A stretch of 64,000 bases of DNA from contig JAHJYA010000067.1 of NCBI GenBank assembly GCA_018826895.1, positions 62,001 through 126,000 of the forward strand. Direction: 5' to 3'. Both the position numbers and the translations under genes were made by a program. Numbering within the stretch: position 1 is the stretch's first letter; every line of letters starts with the position of its first letter. Under the pieces are notes generated by a model. It did not search any database. It saw nothing but the letters and a program-made list of their open reading frames with translations, and was not told the origin of the DNA. Positions 55,646-64,000 of the stretch are shown one piece after another. Origin of the DNA: Gammaproteobacteria bacterium. Lineage in GTDB: Bacteria > Pseudomonadota > Gammaproteobacteria > Pseudomonadales > Pseudomonadaceae.

Positions 55646-56271
55646 TACGCGTCCTTATCGCCGACGACCACGCCATCATGCGCGGGGGGCTCAAACAACT
55701 GATCGAGTTCGACAGCCACCTGCAGGTCGTGGCCGAGGCGGAGAACGGTGGGCAGGTGCTCGAACGGCTGCGCGACAAAACGGTCGACCTGCTGTTGCTG
55801 GACATGAGCATGCCTGGCTTGAGCGGTGAAGACCTGATCGCCCGGGTGCATGCCCATCATGCCAAGCTGCCGATTCTGGTGCTGAGCATGCATAACGAAC
55901 CGCAAATCGCGCAGCGCGCACTGCGCGCCGGAGCCAGTGGCTACCTGACCAAAGACCAGAACCCGGAAACTCTACTCGCGGTGATCCACAAGATGGCCGG
56001 CGGTGGGCGCTACCTCGACCCACGCATTGCCGAGCAGTTGGCCTTTTCCAGCACCTCGCCCTCCGAGAATGCCCTGAAGAGTTTGTCGGATCGTGAGTTC
56101 CAGATCCTGCGCATGCTGGCCCAGGGCCTGAGTGTCAACCAGGTGGCCGAGCAACTGGTGATCAGCAACAAAACCGTTAGCACCCATAAAACCCGTCTGA
56201 TGGAAAAGATGGGGTTTGCTTGTAACGCCGACATCATCAAGTACGCCCTGGCCCAGGGGCTGGCAGAGTAG
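55642..56271 (+). CDS. NarL/LuxR-family response regulator
   Basis: 209 aa, GTG start in a GTGA overlap. Receiver: LIADDHAIMRGGLKQL, phospho-Asp in LLLLDMSMPGLSGED near 54, Lys in GYLTKDQNPE near 105. The C-terminal helix-turn-helix is LSDREFQILRMLAQGLSVNQVAEQLVISNKTVSTHKTRLMEKMG. It is the partner of the preceding PAS kinase. The chemosensory operon starts 130 nt downstream, so joint control is possible. Confidence 0.93.
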   Translation: MIRVLIADDHAIMRGGLKQLIEFDSHLQVVAEAENGGQVLERLRDKTVDLLLLDMSMPGLSGEDLIARVHAHHAKLPILVLSMHNEPQIAQRALRAGASGYLTKDQNPETLLAVIHKMAGGGRYLDPRIAEQLAFSSTSPSENALKSLSDREFQILRMLAQGLSVNQVAEQLVISNKTVSTHKTRLMEKMGFACNADIIKYALAQGLAE

Positions 56272-56403
56272 GGAAATCCCTACAAAAAAGCAGGATGTTC
56301 CGATGCCGTCATCGGAATCAGCCGATGTTCTGTTTCTCTCCCAGACGCCACTCTAAGAACCGCCGCTCAGCCCTGCATAGACGGGCCTGCTGTTCAATGG
56401 AGT

Positions 56404-57564
56404 ATGAACGTGACAAATCCGGCCCCTGCTTCCATCCCCCTCTGGCTACCCACTGCACTGTCGACTGCCAGCTGCGTGCTACTGCTCTGGCTGGCAGAGC
56501 AGCTACCCTCCAGCTACTGGCTGGCCAGTGCGCTGCTGCCGGGCATCCTGGTCTACCTTTGCCTGCACCGCGCAACCGCCGCCCAAGCGCAAGCCGCGCA
56601 GCAGGCTCATCAGCACGCAGTGCTGGAGGCGCAAGCACTAGAAACCGAGCAGCACGTCGAAGGACTGCCCGACCTCTGCCGCGCCGTCACCCCCGTCTGG
56701 TCGCAACAGATTGATGCGGCCCGCCAGCACACCCAGACCGCTATCGACGCCCTCAGCGAGCGCTTCACCCATCTGGCTGAACGCATCAACACCGCCGTCG
56801 GCACCGGCGCTCAATACGACAATCACACCCTGCTCAACTTGCTGGCCGGCAGTGAGCAGGAGCTGGAAGGCATCGTCAGCCAGCTGCGCCTGGCCCTCAG
56901 CAGTAAAGAAACGCTGCTTGCCGAAGTCGTCAGCCTGAACAGCTTCACCACGCAACTCAGGGCCATGGCCCAGGAAGTCGGCGACGTCGCCAAACAAACC
57001 AACCTGCTGGCGCTCAATGCCGCCATCGAAGCCGCGCGGGCCGGCGAGGCGGGCCGCGGCTTCGCCGTGGTCGCAGATGAGGTGCGCACGCTCTCCACGC
57101 GCTCAGAACAAACCGGCCGGCGTATCGGCGAAACCATCGCAACGGTCAGCGCCGCCATCGAGCACACCCTGCAGGTGTCCAACGAGCACACCAGTCGCGA
57201 CGCCGGCACCCTGGGCAGCGCCAGCCAGGTGATTCGCCAGGTTATCGAAGACTTCCGCACAGGGGTCACCCACCTGGTCGAGCACGGCAACGTCCTGCAG
57301 AGCCAGAACCAGGCCGTCGGCGAGGAAATTTCCGAGGTCCTGGTCGCCCTGCAGTTCCAGGACCGGGTCAGCCAGATGCTCAGCCACATACGCGCCGACA
57401 TCGACAAGCTGGGACTACGCCTGAGCGAGCCGGCGCAGCATATCGATGCCCGCAGCTGGCTGGATGACCTGTCACACACCTATACCACCCCAGAGCAGCA
57501 TGCCATCCACCATGGCCGCGGCACCCCGGCCGCCAGCAGCGCGTCCGACATTACCTTCTTCTGA
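56404..57564 (+). CDS. Receptor-like chemotaxis protein without periplasmic sensor, with QDxxxQ motif
   Basis: 386 aa. Two hydrophobic segments (residues 10-27 and 37-55) form a tight hairpin with no ligand domain. A helical signalling region follows with the conserved receptor tip [33 protein letters not shown] near 200-232. After the hairpin, [11 protein letters not shown] carries D320 and Q324 spaced as in the catalytic QDxxxQ motif of CheZ. It could be an inner-membrane hub that both binds CheA/CheW and dephosphorylates CheY. That is inference. Confidence 0.82.
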   Translation: MNVTNPAPASIPLWLPTALSTASCVLLLWLAEQLPSSYWLASALLPGILVYLCLHRATAAQAQAAQQAHQHAVLEAQALETEQHVEGLPDLCRAVTPVWSQQIDAARQHTQTAIDALSERFTHLAERINTAVGTGAQYDNHTLLNLLAGSEQELEGIVSQLRLALSSKETLLAEVVSLNSFTTQLRAMAQEVGDVAKQTNLLALNAAIEAARAGEAGRGFAVVADEVRTLSTRSEQTGRRIGETIATVSAAIEHTLQVSNEHTSRDAGTLGSASQVIRQVIEDFRTGVTHLVEHGNVLQSQNQAVGEEISEVLVALQFQDRVSQMLSHIRADIDKLGLRLSEPAQHIDARSWLDDLSHTYTTPEQHAIHHGRGTPAASSASDITFF

Positions 57565-57575
57565 GGACACCTTTC

Positions 57576-57944
57576 ATGGCCAAGACCATTCTCATCGTCG
57601 ACGACTCCGCCTCAATCCGCCAAGTGGTCGGCATGACCCTGAAAAATGCCGGCTATGAGGTGATCGAGGGCGTCGACGGCAAAGACGCCCTGACCAAGCT
57701 CGACGGGCGCAAAGTTCACCTGATCATCAGCGACGTGAACATGCCGAACATGGACGGCATCACCTTCGTCAAGAACGTCAAGCAGATGCCGGCCTACAAG
57801 TTCACCCCGGTGATCATGCTCACCACAGAGGCCGGTGACGGCAAAAAAGGCGAAGGCCAGGCAGCCGGGGCCAAGGCGTGGGTGGTCAAACCCTTCCAAC
57901 CGGCACAGATGCTGACCGCGGTCTCCAAGTTGATCCTGCCATGA
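57576..57944 (+). CDS. cheY: CheY-like single-domain response regulator
   Basis: 122 aa. Acidic pair IVDDSAS near residue 8, phospho-Asp in LIISDVNMPNMDGITFV near 53, Thr in MLTTEAGDGKK near 83, Lys in AWVVKPFQPAQ near 105. It is the output of the chemosensory operon. No CheZ gene is present in the visible part. Confidence 0.94.
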   Translation: MAKTILIVDDSASIRQVVGMTLKNAGYEVIEGVDGKDALTKLDGRKVHLIISDVNMPNMDGITFVKNVKQMPAYKFTPVIMLTTEAGDGKKGEGQAAGAKAWVVKPFQPAQMLTAVSKLILP

Positions 57945-57954
57945 GGGCACAGCC

Positions 57955-58275
57955 ATGAGCAGTGCCTCTGCAGAAAACCTGTATCGCATTCTCCCCCTGG
58001 AAGGCAGCTTGAGCATCTACAGCGCCACAGAGCACATGGGGCTTTTGCTACAGGTGCTAGCGCCCGATGCCGAAGTGGAGCTGGACCTTTCGGCCATCGA
58101 CGAACTGGACTGCGCCGGCCTGCAATTATTGGTGCTGGCCAAACAGGAAGCCGGCCGTATTGGCTGCGACTTGCGCCTGAGCAACCACAGCCCAGCCGTC
58201 ATAGAGGCCTTTGAGCTGAGCGGGCTTGGCACGTTTTTCGGCGACCCCATCCTGATCAAGCCAGCCAGCGAGTAG
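57955..58275 (+). CDS. STAS-domain protein of the chemosensory operon
   Basis: 106 aa, single STAS domain (LDLSAIDELDCAGLQLLVLAKQEA ... LELSGLGTFFG pattern). STAS proteins bind partners through a conserved Ser/Thr that can be phosphorylated. Here the position is Cys in DELDCAGLQ, so classical anti-sigma-type phosphorylation seems impossible. STAS genes next to cheA occur in several additional chemosensory clusters; the role is unclear. Confidence 0.85.
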   Translation: MSSASAENLYRILPLEGSLSIYSATEHMGLLLQVLAPDAEVELDLSAIDELDCAGLQLLVLAKQEAGRIGCDLRLSNHSPAVIEAFELSGLGTFFGDPILIKPASE

Positions 58276-58280
58276 CGACC

Positions 58281-60464
58281 ATGGACATGGACGAGGTACT
58301 AAAAACCTTTATCGCCGAAAGCCAGGAACTGCTGCTGCAGATGGAGGATGCCCTGCTGCAGTTGGAACACACCCCAGGCGATGCAGACACCATCAATGCG
58401 ATCTTCCGCGCGGCGCACACCATCAAAGGCTCGGCTGGCCTGTTCGGCCTGGACCTGATCGTCGCGTTCACCCATATCGCCGAAAGTGTGCTCGATCGCG
58501 TGCGCAGCAATGAGCTGCAGTTCAATGCCGAACTGACAGCGCTGTTTCTCCAGGTGGGTGATCATCTGGCGCGCCTGATTGCGCTGGTCGATGCAGGCAC
58601 CGACCTCAACACGCTGGAGATCGAGGTAAAGGCCACGCACGAGACACTGAGTGAACAACTCAGTTATTACCTGGCGCCCGCGATGGCCGCCAAACCCGTA
58701 GCCAGCCAGCCCACTCGTATCGAACGTGGCAACGGTTCAGGGCTCAGTGCCGATCATTGGCACCTGTCTCTGCGCTTTGGCCCGGACACCCTGCGCAATG
58801 GCATGGACCCTCTCGGCCTGTTCCGCTACCTGAACACCTTCGGTCGTATCGTCAGCATCGTGCCGCTGCTTGACCGCCTGCCAAGCGCTGCCGAGATGGA
58901 CCCGGAAACCTGCTACCTGGGCTTCGAGATTGCCTTCGCCAGCGACGCCGACAAGGCCACGATTGATGGCACGTTCGAGTTCGTCCGCGAGGACAGCCTG
59001 ATTCGCATTCTGCCGCCCCATAGCAAGTCGGACGAATACCTGGAGCTGATCCGCACGCTGCCCGAAGAAGACATGCGCCTGGGCGAGATCCTGATGCGCT
59101 GCGGCACCCTCACCGCCGCCGAGCTGCAGGAAGTCCTGCTGGCACAGGTTGAGGGCCAGCAACGCGATGAGGCCCAACCCATCGGCCAGGTGCTGATGGA
59201 ACACAGTTTGGTGCAAGCACCGGTGATCGCCGCCGCCCTGCAGAAACAGCAACAAATCAAGGATAACCGCAGCAACGAAAACAGCCTGATCCGCGTGGAT
59301 GCCAACAAGCTCGATAAGCTGATCGACCTGGTCGGCGAATTGATCATCGCCGGTGCCGGTGCACGCATGACCGCGAAAAACTGCGGCCACAGCGAGATGC
59401 TGGAAGCCACCGAACTGCTCTCACGCCTGGTTGAAGAGGTTCGTGACTCCGCCCTACCGCTGCGCATGGTGCAGATCGGCGCGACCTTTAACCGCTTCCA
59501 GCGGGTGGTGCGCGATGTGTCCAAGGAAATCGGCAAGGACATAACCCTGTCGATCAGCGGCGGCGAGACCGAACTGGACAAGAGCGTGGTCGAGCGCATG
59601 GCCGACCCCCTCACCCACCTGGTGCGCAATGCCATGGACCATGGCATTGAATCGCAGGAAACACGCCAGGCGAACGGCAAGCCGGCACAAGGCAATGTGT
59701 GCCTGAACGCCTGCCATGACGGCGGCAGCATCATTATTGAAGTGACCGATGACGGCGGCGGCCTCGACCCCCAGAGGATTCTCGCCAAAGCCCGCGAACG
59801 CGGCTTGGTCAGCGACAGCCAGACGCTGACGGAAAAGGAAATCTTCAACCTGATCTTCGAGCCGGGTTTCTCCACCGCCGAGCAGGTCAGCAACCTCTCT
59901 GGCCGTGGCGTCGGCATGGACGTGGTCAAGCGCAATATCAGCGCCCTGCGCGGCACCATCGAGCTCAGCAGCGCCCTCGGCCAGGGCACCAGTGTGCGCA
60001 TCCGCCTGCCGCTGACCCTGGCAATCATCGACGGCTTTCTGGTCAACGTCGGTCAAGCCGGCTACGTGATCCCGCTGGAGCAGGTCGAAGAATGCATTGA
60101 GCTGTACAGCGACAGCGCTATAACGCGTGGCCACCTGGAACTGCGTGGGCAGATGCTGCCAGTGGTACGCCTGCGCGAACTGTTCGACGACGACAGCACA
60201 CCACCACGCCGTGAAAGCGTGGTGGTGGTGCAACAAGGCGGTCTGCGCGCAGGTCTGGTGGTCGATCAACTGGTCGGCGAATTCCAGACCGTTATCAAGC
60301 CGCTGGGCAAGGTCTTTGCTGCCTGCCGCGTGCTCGGCGGCTTCACCATTCTCGGCGATGGCACAGTCGCCCTGATTCTGGACATCCCCAGGCTACTGAC
60401 CCAGCTCGCCGCACCCCGCAATACCCTGCCCTTTGAAACCAAACAGAGCTACGCCCATGAATGA
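58281..60464 (+). CDS. cheA: Chemotaxis histidine kinase CheA with unusual P2 region
   Basis: 727 aa. P1 HPt domain with phospho-accepting H46 in RAAHTIKGSAG. In place of a recognisable CheY-docking P2, residues about 150-250 hold an alpha/beta domain (WHLSLRFGPDTLRNGMDPLGL). Residues 266-323 contain two MshEN-like 24-residue units (RLGEILMRCGTLTAAELQEV..., PIGQVLMEHSLV...). Then P3 dimerisation (RVDANKLDKLIDLVGELIIAGAG), P4 ATPase (VRNAMDHGIE, DDGGGLDP, GRGVGMDVVK) and CheW-like P5. Confidence 0.93.
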   Translation: MDMDEVLKTFIAESQELLLQMEDALLQLEHTPGDADTINAIFRAAHTIKGSAGLFGLDLIVAFTHIAESVLDRVRSNELQFNAELTALFLQVGDHLARLIALVDAGTDLNTLEIEVKATHETLSEQLSYYLAPAMAAKPVASQPTRIERGNGSGLSADHWHLSLRFGPDTLRNGMDPLGLFRYLNTFGRIVSIVPLLDRLPSAAEMDPETCYLGFEIAFASDADKATIDGTFEFVREDSLIRILPPHSKSDEYLELIRTLPEEDMRLGEILMRCGTLTAAELQEVLLAQVEGQQRDEAQPIGQVLMEHSLVQAPVIAAALQKQQQIKDNRSNENSLIRVDANKLDKLIDLVGELIIAGAGARMTAKNCGHSEMLEATELLSRLVEEVRDSALPLRMVQIGATFNRFQRVVRDVSKEIGKDITLSISGGETELDKSVVERMADPLTHLVRNAMDHGIESQETRQANGKPAQGNVCLNACHDGGSIIIEVTDDGGGLDPQRILAKARERGLVSDSQTLTEKEIFNLIFEPGFSTAEQVSNLSGRGVGMDVVKRNISALRGTIELSSALGQGTSVRIRLPLTLAIIDGFLVNVGQAGYVIPLEQVEECIELYSDSAITRGHLELRGQMLPVVRLRELFDDDSTPPRRESVVVVQQGGLRAGLVVDQLVGEFQTVIKPLGKVFAACRVLGGFTILGDGTVALILDIPRLLTQLAAPRNTLPFETKQSYAHE

Positions 60465-61005
60465 GCTCACCGCCTCCGACGCAAGCGCTCGCGCCAATGC
60501 GCACCTGCAGCGTAACGCAGGGGAACAGCGCAAACAGCAATACCTCAGTTTCATGCTGCATGGCCGCTGCTATGCCCTCGACGGCCTGAGTGTCAGAGAG
60601 ATCATCCAGTACGGCAGGCCGACCAAGGTGCCCATGGTCAGCCCCTGCATTCATGGCGTGATCAACCTGCGTGGCGCCGTGGTTCCGGTGATTGACCTCG
60701 GCCTGCGTTTCGCCTTGGCGAAAACCCAGGTGGACCGCCGCACCTGCATCATCATCGTCGAAGTCAGCGACGCCGAAAGCACGCAGACGCTAGGCATTCT
60801 CGTCGATGCGGTCAGCGAAGTTCTGGAAGTGATGCCCGACGAAATGAGCCCGCCCCCCGCATTTGGCAACCCGATTCGCAGTGATTTCATCCAGGCAATG
60901 GTTCACCAGCAGAATGATTTCATCATCGTACTGAACATCGAAAACGCCCTCGCGGTCGCCGAGATTGCGGGCCTAGCAGACGGTAACAACGCATTGACCG
61001 CCTGA
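60457..61005 (+). CDS. cheW: CheW coupling protein (first copy)
   Basis: 182 aa from the ATG at 60457, overlapping the cheA stop by 8 nt. It couples receptors to CheA. Motifs: FMLHGRCYALDGLSVREIIQYGRPTKVPMV, INLRGAVVPVIDLGLRF, and GILVDAVSEVLEV. It is paired with a second cheW after the MCP gene, which may confer receptor preference. Confidence 0.94.
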   Translation: MNELTASDASARANAHLQRNAGEQRKQQYLSFMLHGRCYALDGLSVREIIQYGRPTKVPMVSPCIHGVINLRGAVVPVIDLGLRFALAKTQVDRRTCIIIVEVSDAESTQTLGILVDAVSEVLEVMPDEMSPPPAFGNPIRSDFIQAMVHQQNDFIIVLNIENALAVAEIAGLADGNNALTA

Positions 61006-61038
61006 CCAGGCAGCCAAGCACCATAGAGGGAATAAACC

Positions 61039-62685
61039 ATGTTCAAAGATCTGCGTGTGTCAACCAAGCTTGGCTTTGGCTTTGGCACGGTCATCATCCT
61101 GCTCTTGATCGCCTTGACGTTAGGTATCACAAGGATGAGCGCCATCAATGAGAGCAGTGAATTCATCGTCAATGATCGCTATGTGAAAATCCAACAGGCC
61201 ACGGCCATCAAGGAGGAAACGCTGAATCAGGCGCGCTTTGTGCGTGACATCATGCTCCACGACGAAGAGGCGTCGGTTAAGAAAAACCTCGAACTCATCG
61301 CAGCCAGCCGCGATCGTCGGACCAAAATCGCGGAAGAGCTAGATCAATCCGTCACCACACCGCAAGGCCGAGAACTCATGGCGCGCCTCAATGCCACGCG
61401 GGAAACTCTCGGTAATCGCTACGATGAGTTGTTTCAGCTCTTGGACGAGCCAGAGAAAGCCGAAGCCTATCTATTCAGCGAGCTGATTCCCGCCAACAAC
61501 GCGCTACTGGACGCCGCCACAGCACTCGTGGACAACCAGAGCGAGCTGATGGACAAGAGTGCGGAAGAAGCCAACGAACTCTATACAAGCGCTCGCCTGC
61601 AACTCATGATCATTGGTGGCGTAGCCATCTTTATTTCTATCCTGCTGGGCTGGCTGATTACCCGCAGCCTGTTGAAGCAACTGGGCGGCGAACCCGCCTA
61701 TGCCGCCGAGGTGGTGACCCGGATTGCCGAAGGTGATCTGAGCGTGCAAGTGAAGGTCAAGCCCGGTGACACCAGCAGCATGCTGGCCTCCATCCACAAC
61801 ATGTCCACCCGCCTCACGCAAATCATCACCGAGGTACGCGGTTCTGCCGACTCACTGTCCAGCGCCTCCGAGGAGATTTCCGCCACGGCGCAGAGCATGA
61901 GCCAGGCCGCCTCCGAGCAAGCGGCCTCGGTGGAGGAAACCAGCGCCTCAATGGAGCAAATGGCCGCGTCCATCTCGCAGAACACCGAGAACGCCCGCGT
62001 CACCGATGGCATGGCCAGCAAAGCCTCAACCGAAGCGGGCGAAGGGGGTCAGGCAGTCAAAGACACCGTGCGCGCCATGAAAACCATCGCCGACAAAATC
62101 GGCATCGTCGACGACATCGCCTACCAGACCAACCTGCTAGCCCTCAACGCCGCCATCGAAGCCGCCCGGGCTGGCGAACATGGCAAAGGCTTCGCTGTGG
62201 TCGCCGCCGAGGTGCGCAAACTGGCCGAGCGCAGCCAGGTCGCCGCCCAGGAAATCGGTGAGGTGGCCAAGAGCAGCGTGGCCCTGGCCGAACGCGCCGG
62301 CAGCTTGCTCGACGAGATCGTGCCGTCCATTGCCAAGACCTCCGACCTGGTCCAGGAAATTGCCGCCGCCTCGGAAGAGCAAAGCAGCGGGGTCAACCAG
62401 ATCAATACCGCAATGAACCAACTCAGCGAGCTAACCCAGCAGAGTGCTTCGGCCTCTGAAGAGCTGGCCGCGACCTCCGAAGAGATGAGTGGCCAGGCCG
62501 AGCAACTGCAACAACTGATGGAGTTCTTCCAGCTCAGTGGCGGCAGCACCTCAAGCAACAACCAAAAGAGCAAAACACACAGCGGTCGGCCCACTAAACC
62601 GGTGCGTTCCTCACGAACCGGCGATGACCACGCGTCGACGCACATGGCCGGCCTGCCAGCCGGTTATGCACGCTTCCAGGAGTGA
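61039..62685 (+). CDS. Methyl-accepting chemotaxis protein with four-helix-bundle sensor
   Basis: 548 aa. TM1 is at residues 12-31 and TM2 near 191-210; a 4HB_MCP periplasmic domain of about 160 residues lies between. HAMP follows ([30 protein letters not shown]), then the signalling domain with tip [42 protein letters not shown] and Glu/Gln-rich methylation helices ([30 protein letters not shown]). There is no C-terminal CheR-tether pentapeptide. The ligand is unknown. The genes before and after are cheW. Confidence 0.95.
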   Translation: MFKDLRVSTKLGFGFGTVIILLLIALTLGITRMSAINESSEFIVNDRYVKIQQATAIKEETLNQARFVRDIMLHDEEASVKKNLELIAASRDRRTKIAEELDQSVTTPQGRELMARLNATRETLGNRYDELFQLLDEPEKAEAYLFSELIPANNALLDAATALVDNQSELMDKSAEEANELYTSARLQLMIIGGVAIFISILLGWLITRSLLKQLGGEPAYAAEVVTRIAEGDLSVQVKVKPGDTSSMLASIHNMSTRLTQIITEVRGSADSLSSASEEISATAQSMSQAASEQAASVEETSASMEQMAASISQNTENARVTDGMASKASTEAGEGGQAVKDTVRAMKTIADKIGIVDDIAYQTNLLALNAAIEAARAGEHGKGFAVVAAEVRKLAERSQVAAQEIGEVAKSSVALAERAGSLLDEIVPSIAKTSDLVQEIAAASEEQSSGVNQINTAMNQLSELTQQSASASEELAATSEEMSGQAEQLQQLMEFFQLSGGSTSSNNQKSKTHSGRPTKPVRSSRTGDDHASTHMAGLPAGYARFQE

Positions 62686-62688
62686 GCC

Positions 62689-63216
62689 ATGAGCGCCGAC
62701 ACACGGCTCCTCCCGAGTGCCACAGCCCCTTCAGGCCAGTACCTGACCTTCACCCTGGCTCAGGAACTGTTTGCCGTTGAGATCCGCGCTGTACGCGAGA
62801 TTATCGAATACGGGCACCTGACCAGCGTGCCGATGCTGCCGCCGAGCATCCTCGGCGTGATCAACCTGCGCGGCGCCGTGGTACCGGTGATCGACCTCGG
62901 CTTGCGCTTCGGCAACTCAGCCACGCTGATCGGGCCGCGCACCTGCATCGTGATACTGGAAGTTGAGCAAAACGGCAGCACTCAGGTGCTCGGCATGGTG
63001 GTCGACGCGGTCAACGAAGTACGCGACCTCTCAGCCGGGGAGATCGAGCCGACGCCCAACTTCGGTGGCCGTATTCGTACCGACTTTATCCTCGGTATGG
63101 GTAAGCTCGATGATCGCCTGGTGGTGATGCTCGACGTTGGCCGGGTGATTTCTGCAGAAGAGATGGTGCTGCTGAATCAGGCTGGGGAGTTGAGCCATGA
63201 CCTCGACTCACGTTGA
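62689..63216 (+). CDS. cheW: CheW coupling protein (second copy)
   Basis: 175 aa. The same signatures as the first copy appear: FTLAQELFAVEIRAVREIIEYGHLTSVPMLP and INLRGAVVPVIDLGLRFG. The two CheW proteins are clearly paralogous but diverged, especially at the N-terminus and in the VNEVRDLSAGEIEPTPNFG segment. It overlaps cheR by 20 nt. Confidence 0.94.
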   Translation: MSADTRLLPSATAPSGQYLTFTLAQELFAVEIRAVREIIEYGHLTSVPMLPPSILGVINLRGAVVPVIDLGLRFGNSATLIGPRTCIVILEVEQNGSTQVLGMVVDAVNEVRDLSAGEIEPTPNFGGRIRTDFILGMGKLDDRLVVMLDVGRVISAEEMVLLNQAGELSHDLDSR

Positions 63217-64000
63217 CGCACTCGCCTGTACGCCCTCTGCACTGTCAGACCGGGAGTTCGAGCAGTTCCAGCGCCTGATCCACCAGATTGCCGGCATCCA
63301 CCTGTCCGACGCGAAGAAACCGCTGGTAGCCGGGCGCTTGAGCAAGCGTTTGCGCAGCCTCGGCATGGCCAGCTACGGCGAGTACTTCAAGCGCCTGAGC
63401 AAAGACACCGCAGAGCTACAGACCTGCGTCGATCTGCTGACCACCAACGAGACCTATTTTTTCCGCGAACCTAAGCATTTCGACTTTCTCCGTGAGCAGC
63501 TCAGCAAACCCGGCGCCATCCCCAACGGGCGCCCCCTGCGGATCTGGAGCGGCGCCTGCTCCAGCGGCGAAGAGCCCTACACCCTGGCCCTGTTACTGGC
63601 CGACATACTCGGTGAGCGGCCCTGGGAAATTCTCGCATCGGACATCAGCCAACGCATCCTCGACCGCGCGCGCACCGGCGTCTACGACCTCGAAGACGGC
63701 CAGAACATCCCCCGCCACCTGCTGATAAAACACTGCCTGCGCGGGATCGACGACAATGTCGGGCGCATGATGGTCGCGCCAGCGCTGCGTAAGCGCATCC
63801 GCTTCGAGCAGATCAACCTGAATACCGCGCTGCCGGATCACGGCCTGTTCGATACGATCTTTCTGCGCAACGTGATGATCTACTTTAATGCCGAGACCAA
63901 GCGCCAGGTGGTTAGCCGCCTTATCAAGCATCTGCGGCCAGGCGGTTACTTCTTTGTCAGCCACTCGGAAAGCCTCAACGGCGTCGACGACACGCTCAAG
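63197..64000 (+). CDS. cheR: Chemotaxis methyltransferase CheR (partial, runs off the right edge)
   Basis: 268 codons visible and still open at the window end; the ORF is absent from the supplied track. Methylates receptor glutamates using AdoMet. N-terminal helical domain (FEQFQRLIHQIAGIHLSDAKKPLVAGRLSKRLRSLG), then TTNETYFFREPKHFDFL, IWSGACSSGEEPYTLALLLAD, ILASDISQRILDRARTGVY, FLRNVMIYFNAETKRQVV, and the SHSESL motif near the end. CheD and CheB are expected just outside the window. Confidence 0.94.
   Translation, partial: MTSTHVDALACTPSALSDREFEQFQRLIHQIAGIHLSDAKKPLVAGRLSKRLRSLGMASYGEYFKRLSKDTAELQTCVDLLTTNETYFFREPKHFDFLREQLSKPGAIPNGRPLRIWSGACSSGEEPYTLALLLADILGERPWEILASDISQRILDRARTGVYDLEDGQNIPRHLLIKHCLRGIDDNVGRMMVAPALRKRIRFEQINLNTALPDHGLFDTIFLRNVMIYFNAETKRQVVSRLIKHLRPGGYFFVSHSESLNGVDDTLK

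Overview
The window is a high-GC gammaproteobacterial chromosome segment that I assign to Pseudomonas (sensu lato). The grounds are the gene order holB-tmk-mltG-pabC-fabF-acpP-fabG-fabD-plsX-rpmF-yceD, an oprH-phoP-phoQ operon, the rpoH-ftsX-ftsE-ftsY cluster, and Pseudomonas-type REP palindromes (GAGCGAATTTATTCGCG and GCGGCTAAAGCCCCTCCCAC classes). The species cannot be fixed from the sequence alone. No rRNA, tRNA, phage, intact IS element or CRISPR array was seen.

Layout. 1-8.0 kb: minus-strand operon for fatty-acid and phospholipid precursor synthesis, with the 3' genes pabC, mltG, tmk and holB (cut by the window edge). It is driven by a consensus promoter that leaves yceD almost leaderless. 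8.1-15.1 kb: maf, sppA, a HAD phosphatase, rluC, and rne with a roughly 500-nt leader. 15.5-18.3 kb: dctA behind a sigma-54-type promoter, and an AraC-family regulator. 18.3-21.3 kb: an AT-rich foreign-looking island with a HEPN/DUF3644-like gene and a SIR2-like NADase gene, separated by an integron attC-like site. 21.3-25.6 kb: phoQ, phoP and oprH with an exact PhoP box, a phosphopantetheinyl transferase, and a roughly 300-bp MITE. 25.6-33.8 kb: a membrane protein gene, rpoH, ftsX/E/Y, two M16 peptidase genes and rsmD. 34.0-36.5 kb: an AlbA/Schlafen-type ATPase gene inserted before a YheT-like hydrolase gene. 36.5-41.9 kb: a SnoaL-like protein and a four-gene phosphorelay cluster. 41.9-46.5 kb: a TetR regulator divergent from an aldehyde dehydrogenase / Tat-exported subunit / GMC oxidoreductase operon, with a palindromic operator inside the promoter spacer. 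46.6-53.6 kb: coaD, ferredoxin, ggt, small envelope proteins, mutM, an HDOD protein and rlmI. 53.8-64 kb: a PAS histidine kinase/NarL pair followed by a full chemosensory operon (receptor-like protein, CheY, STAS, CheA, CheW, MCP, CheW, CheR; cut by the window edge).

Most of the window is ordinary core genome. The best candidates for undescribed biology are three. First is the HEPN + SIR2 island with its attC-like site, a candidate cassette-borne anti-phage module. Second is the chemosensory operon: its CheA appears to carry MshEN-like (c-di-GMP-binding type) repeats where the CheY-docking region normally lies, and its first receptor-like protein carries a CheZ-like QDxxxQ motif. Third is the AlbA/Schlafen ATPase with an in-frame 12-bp tandem repeat. 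All functional statements rest on reading motifs and gene order; no database search was run.
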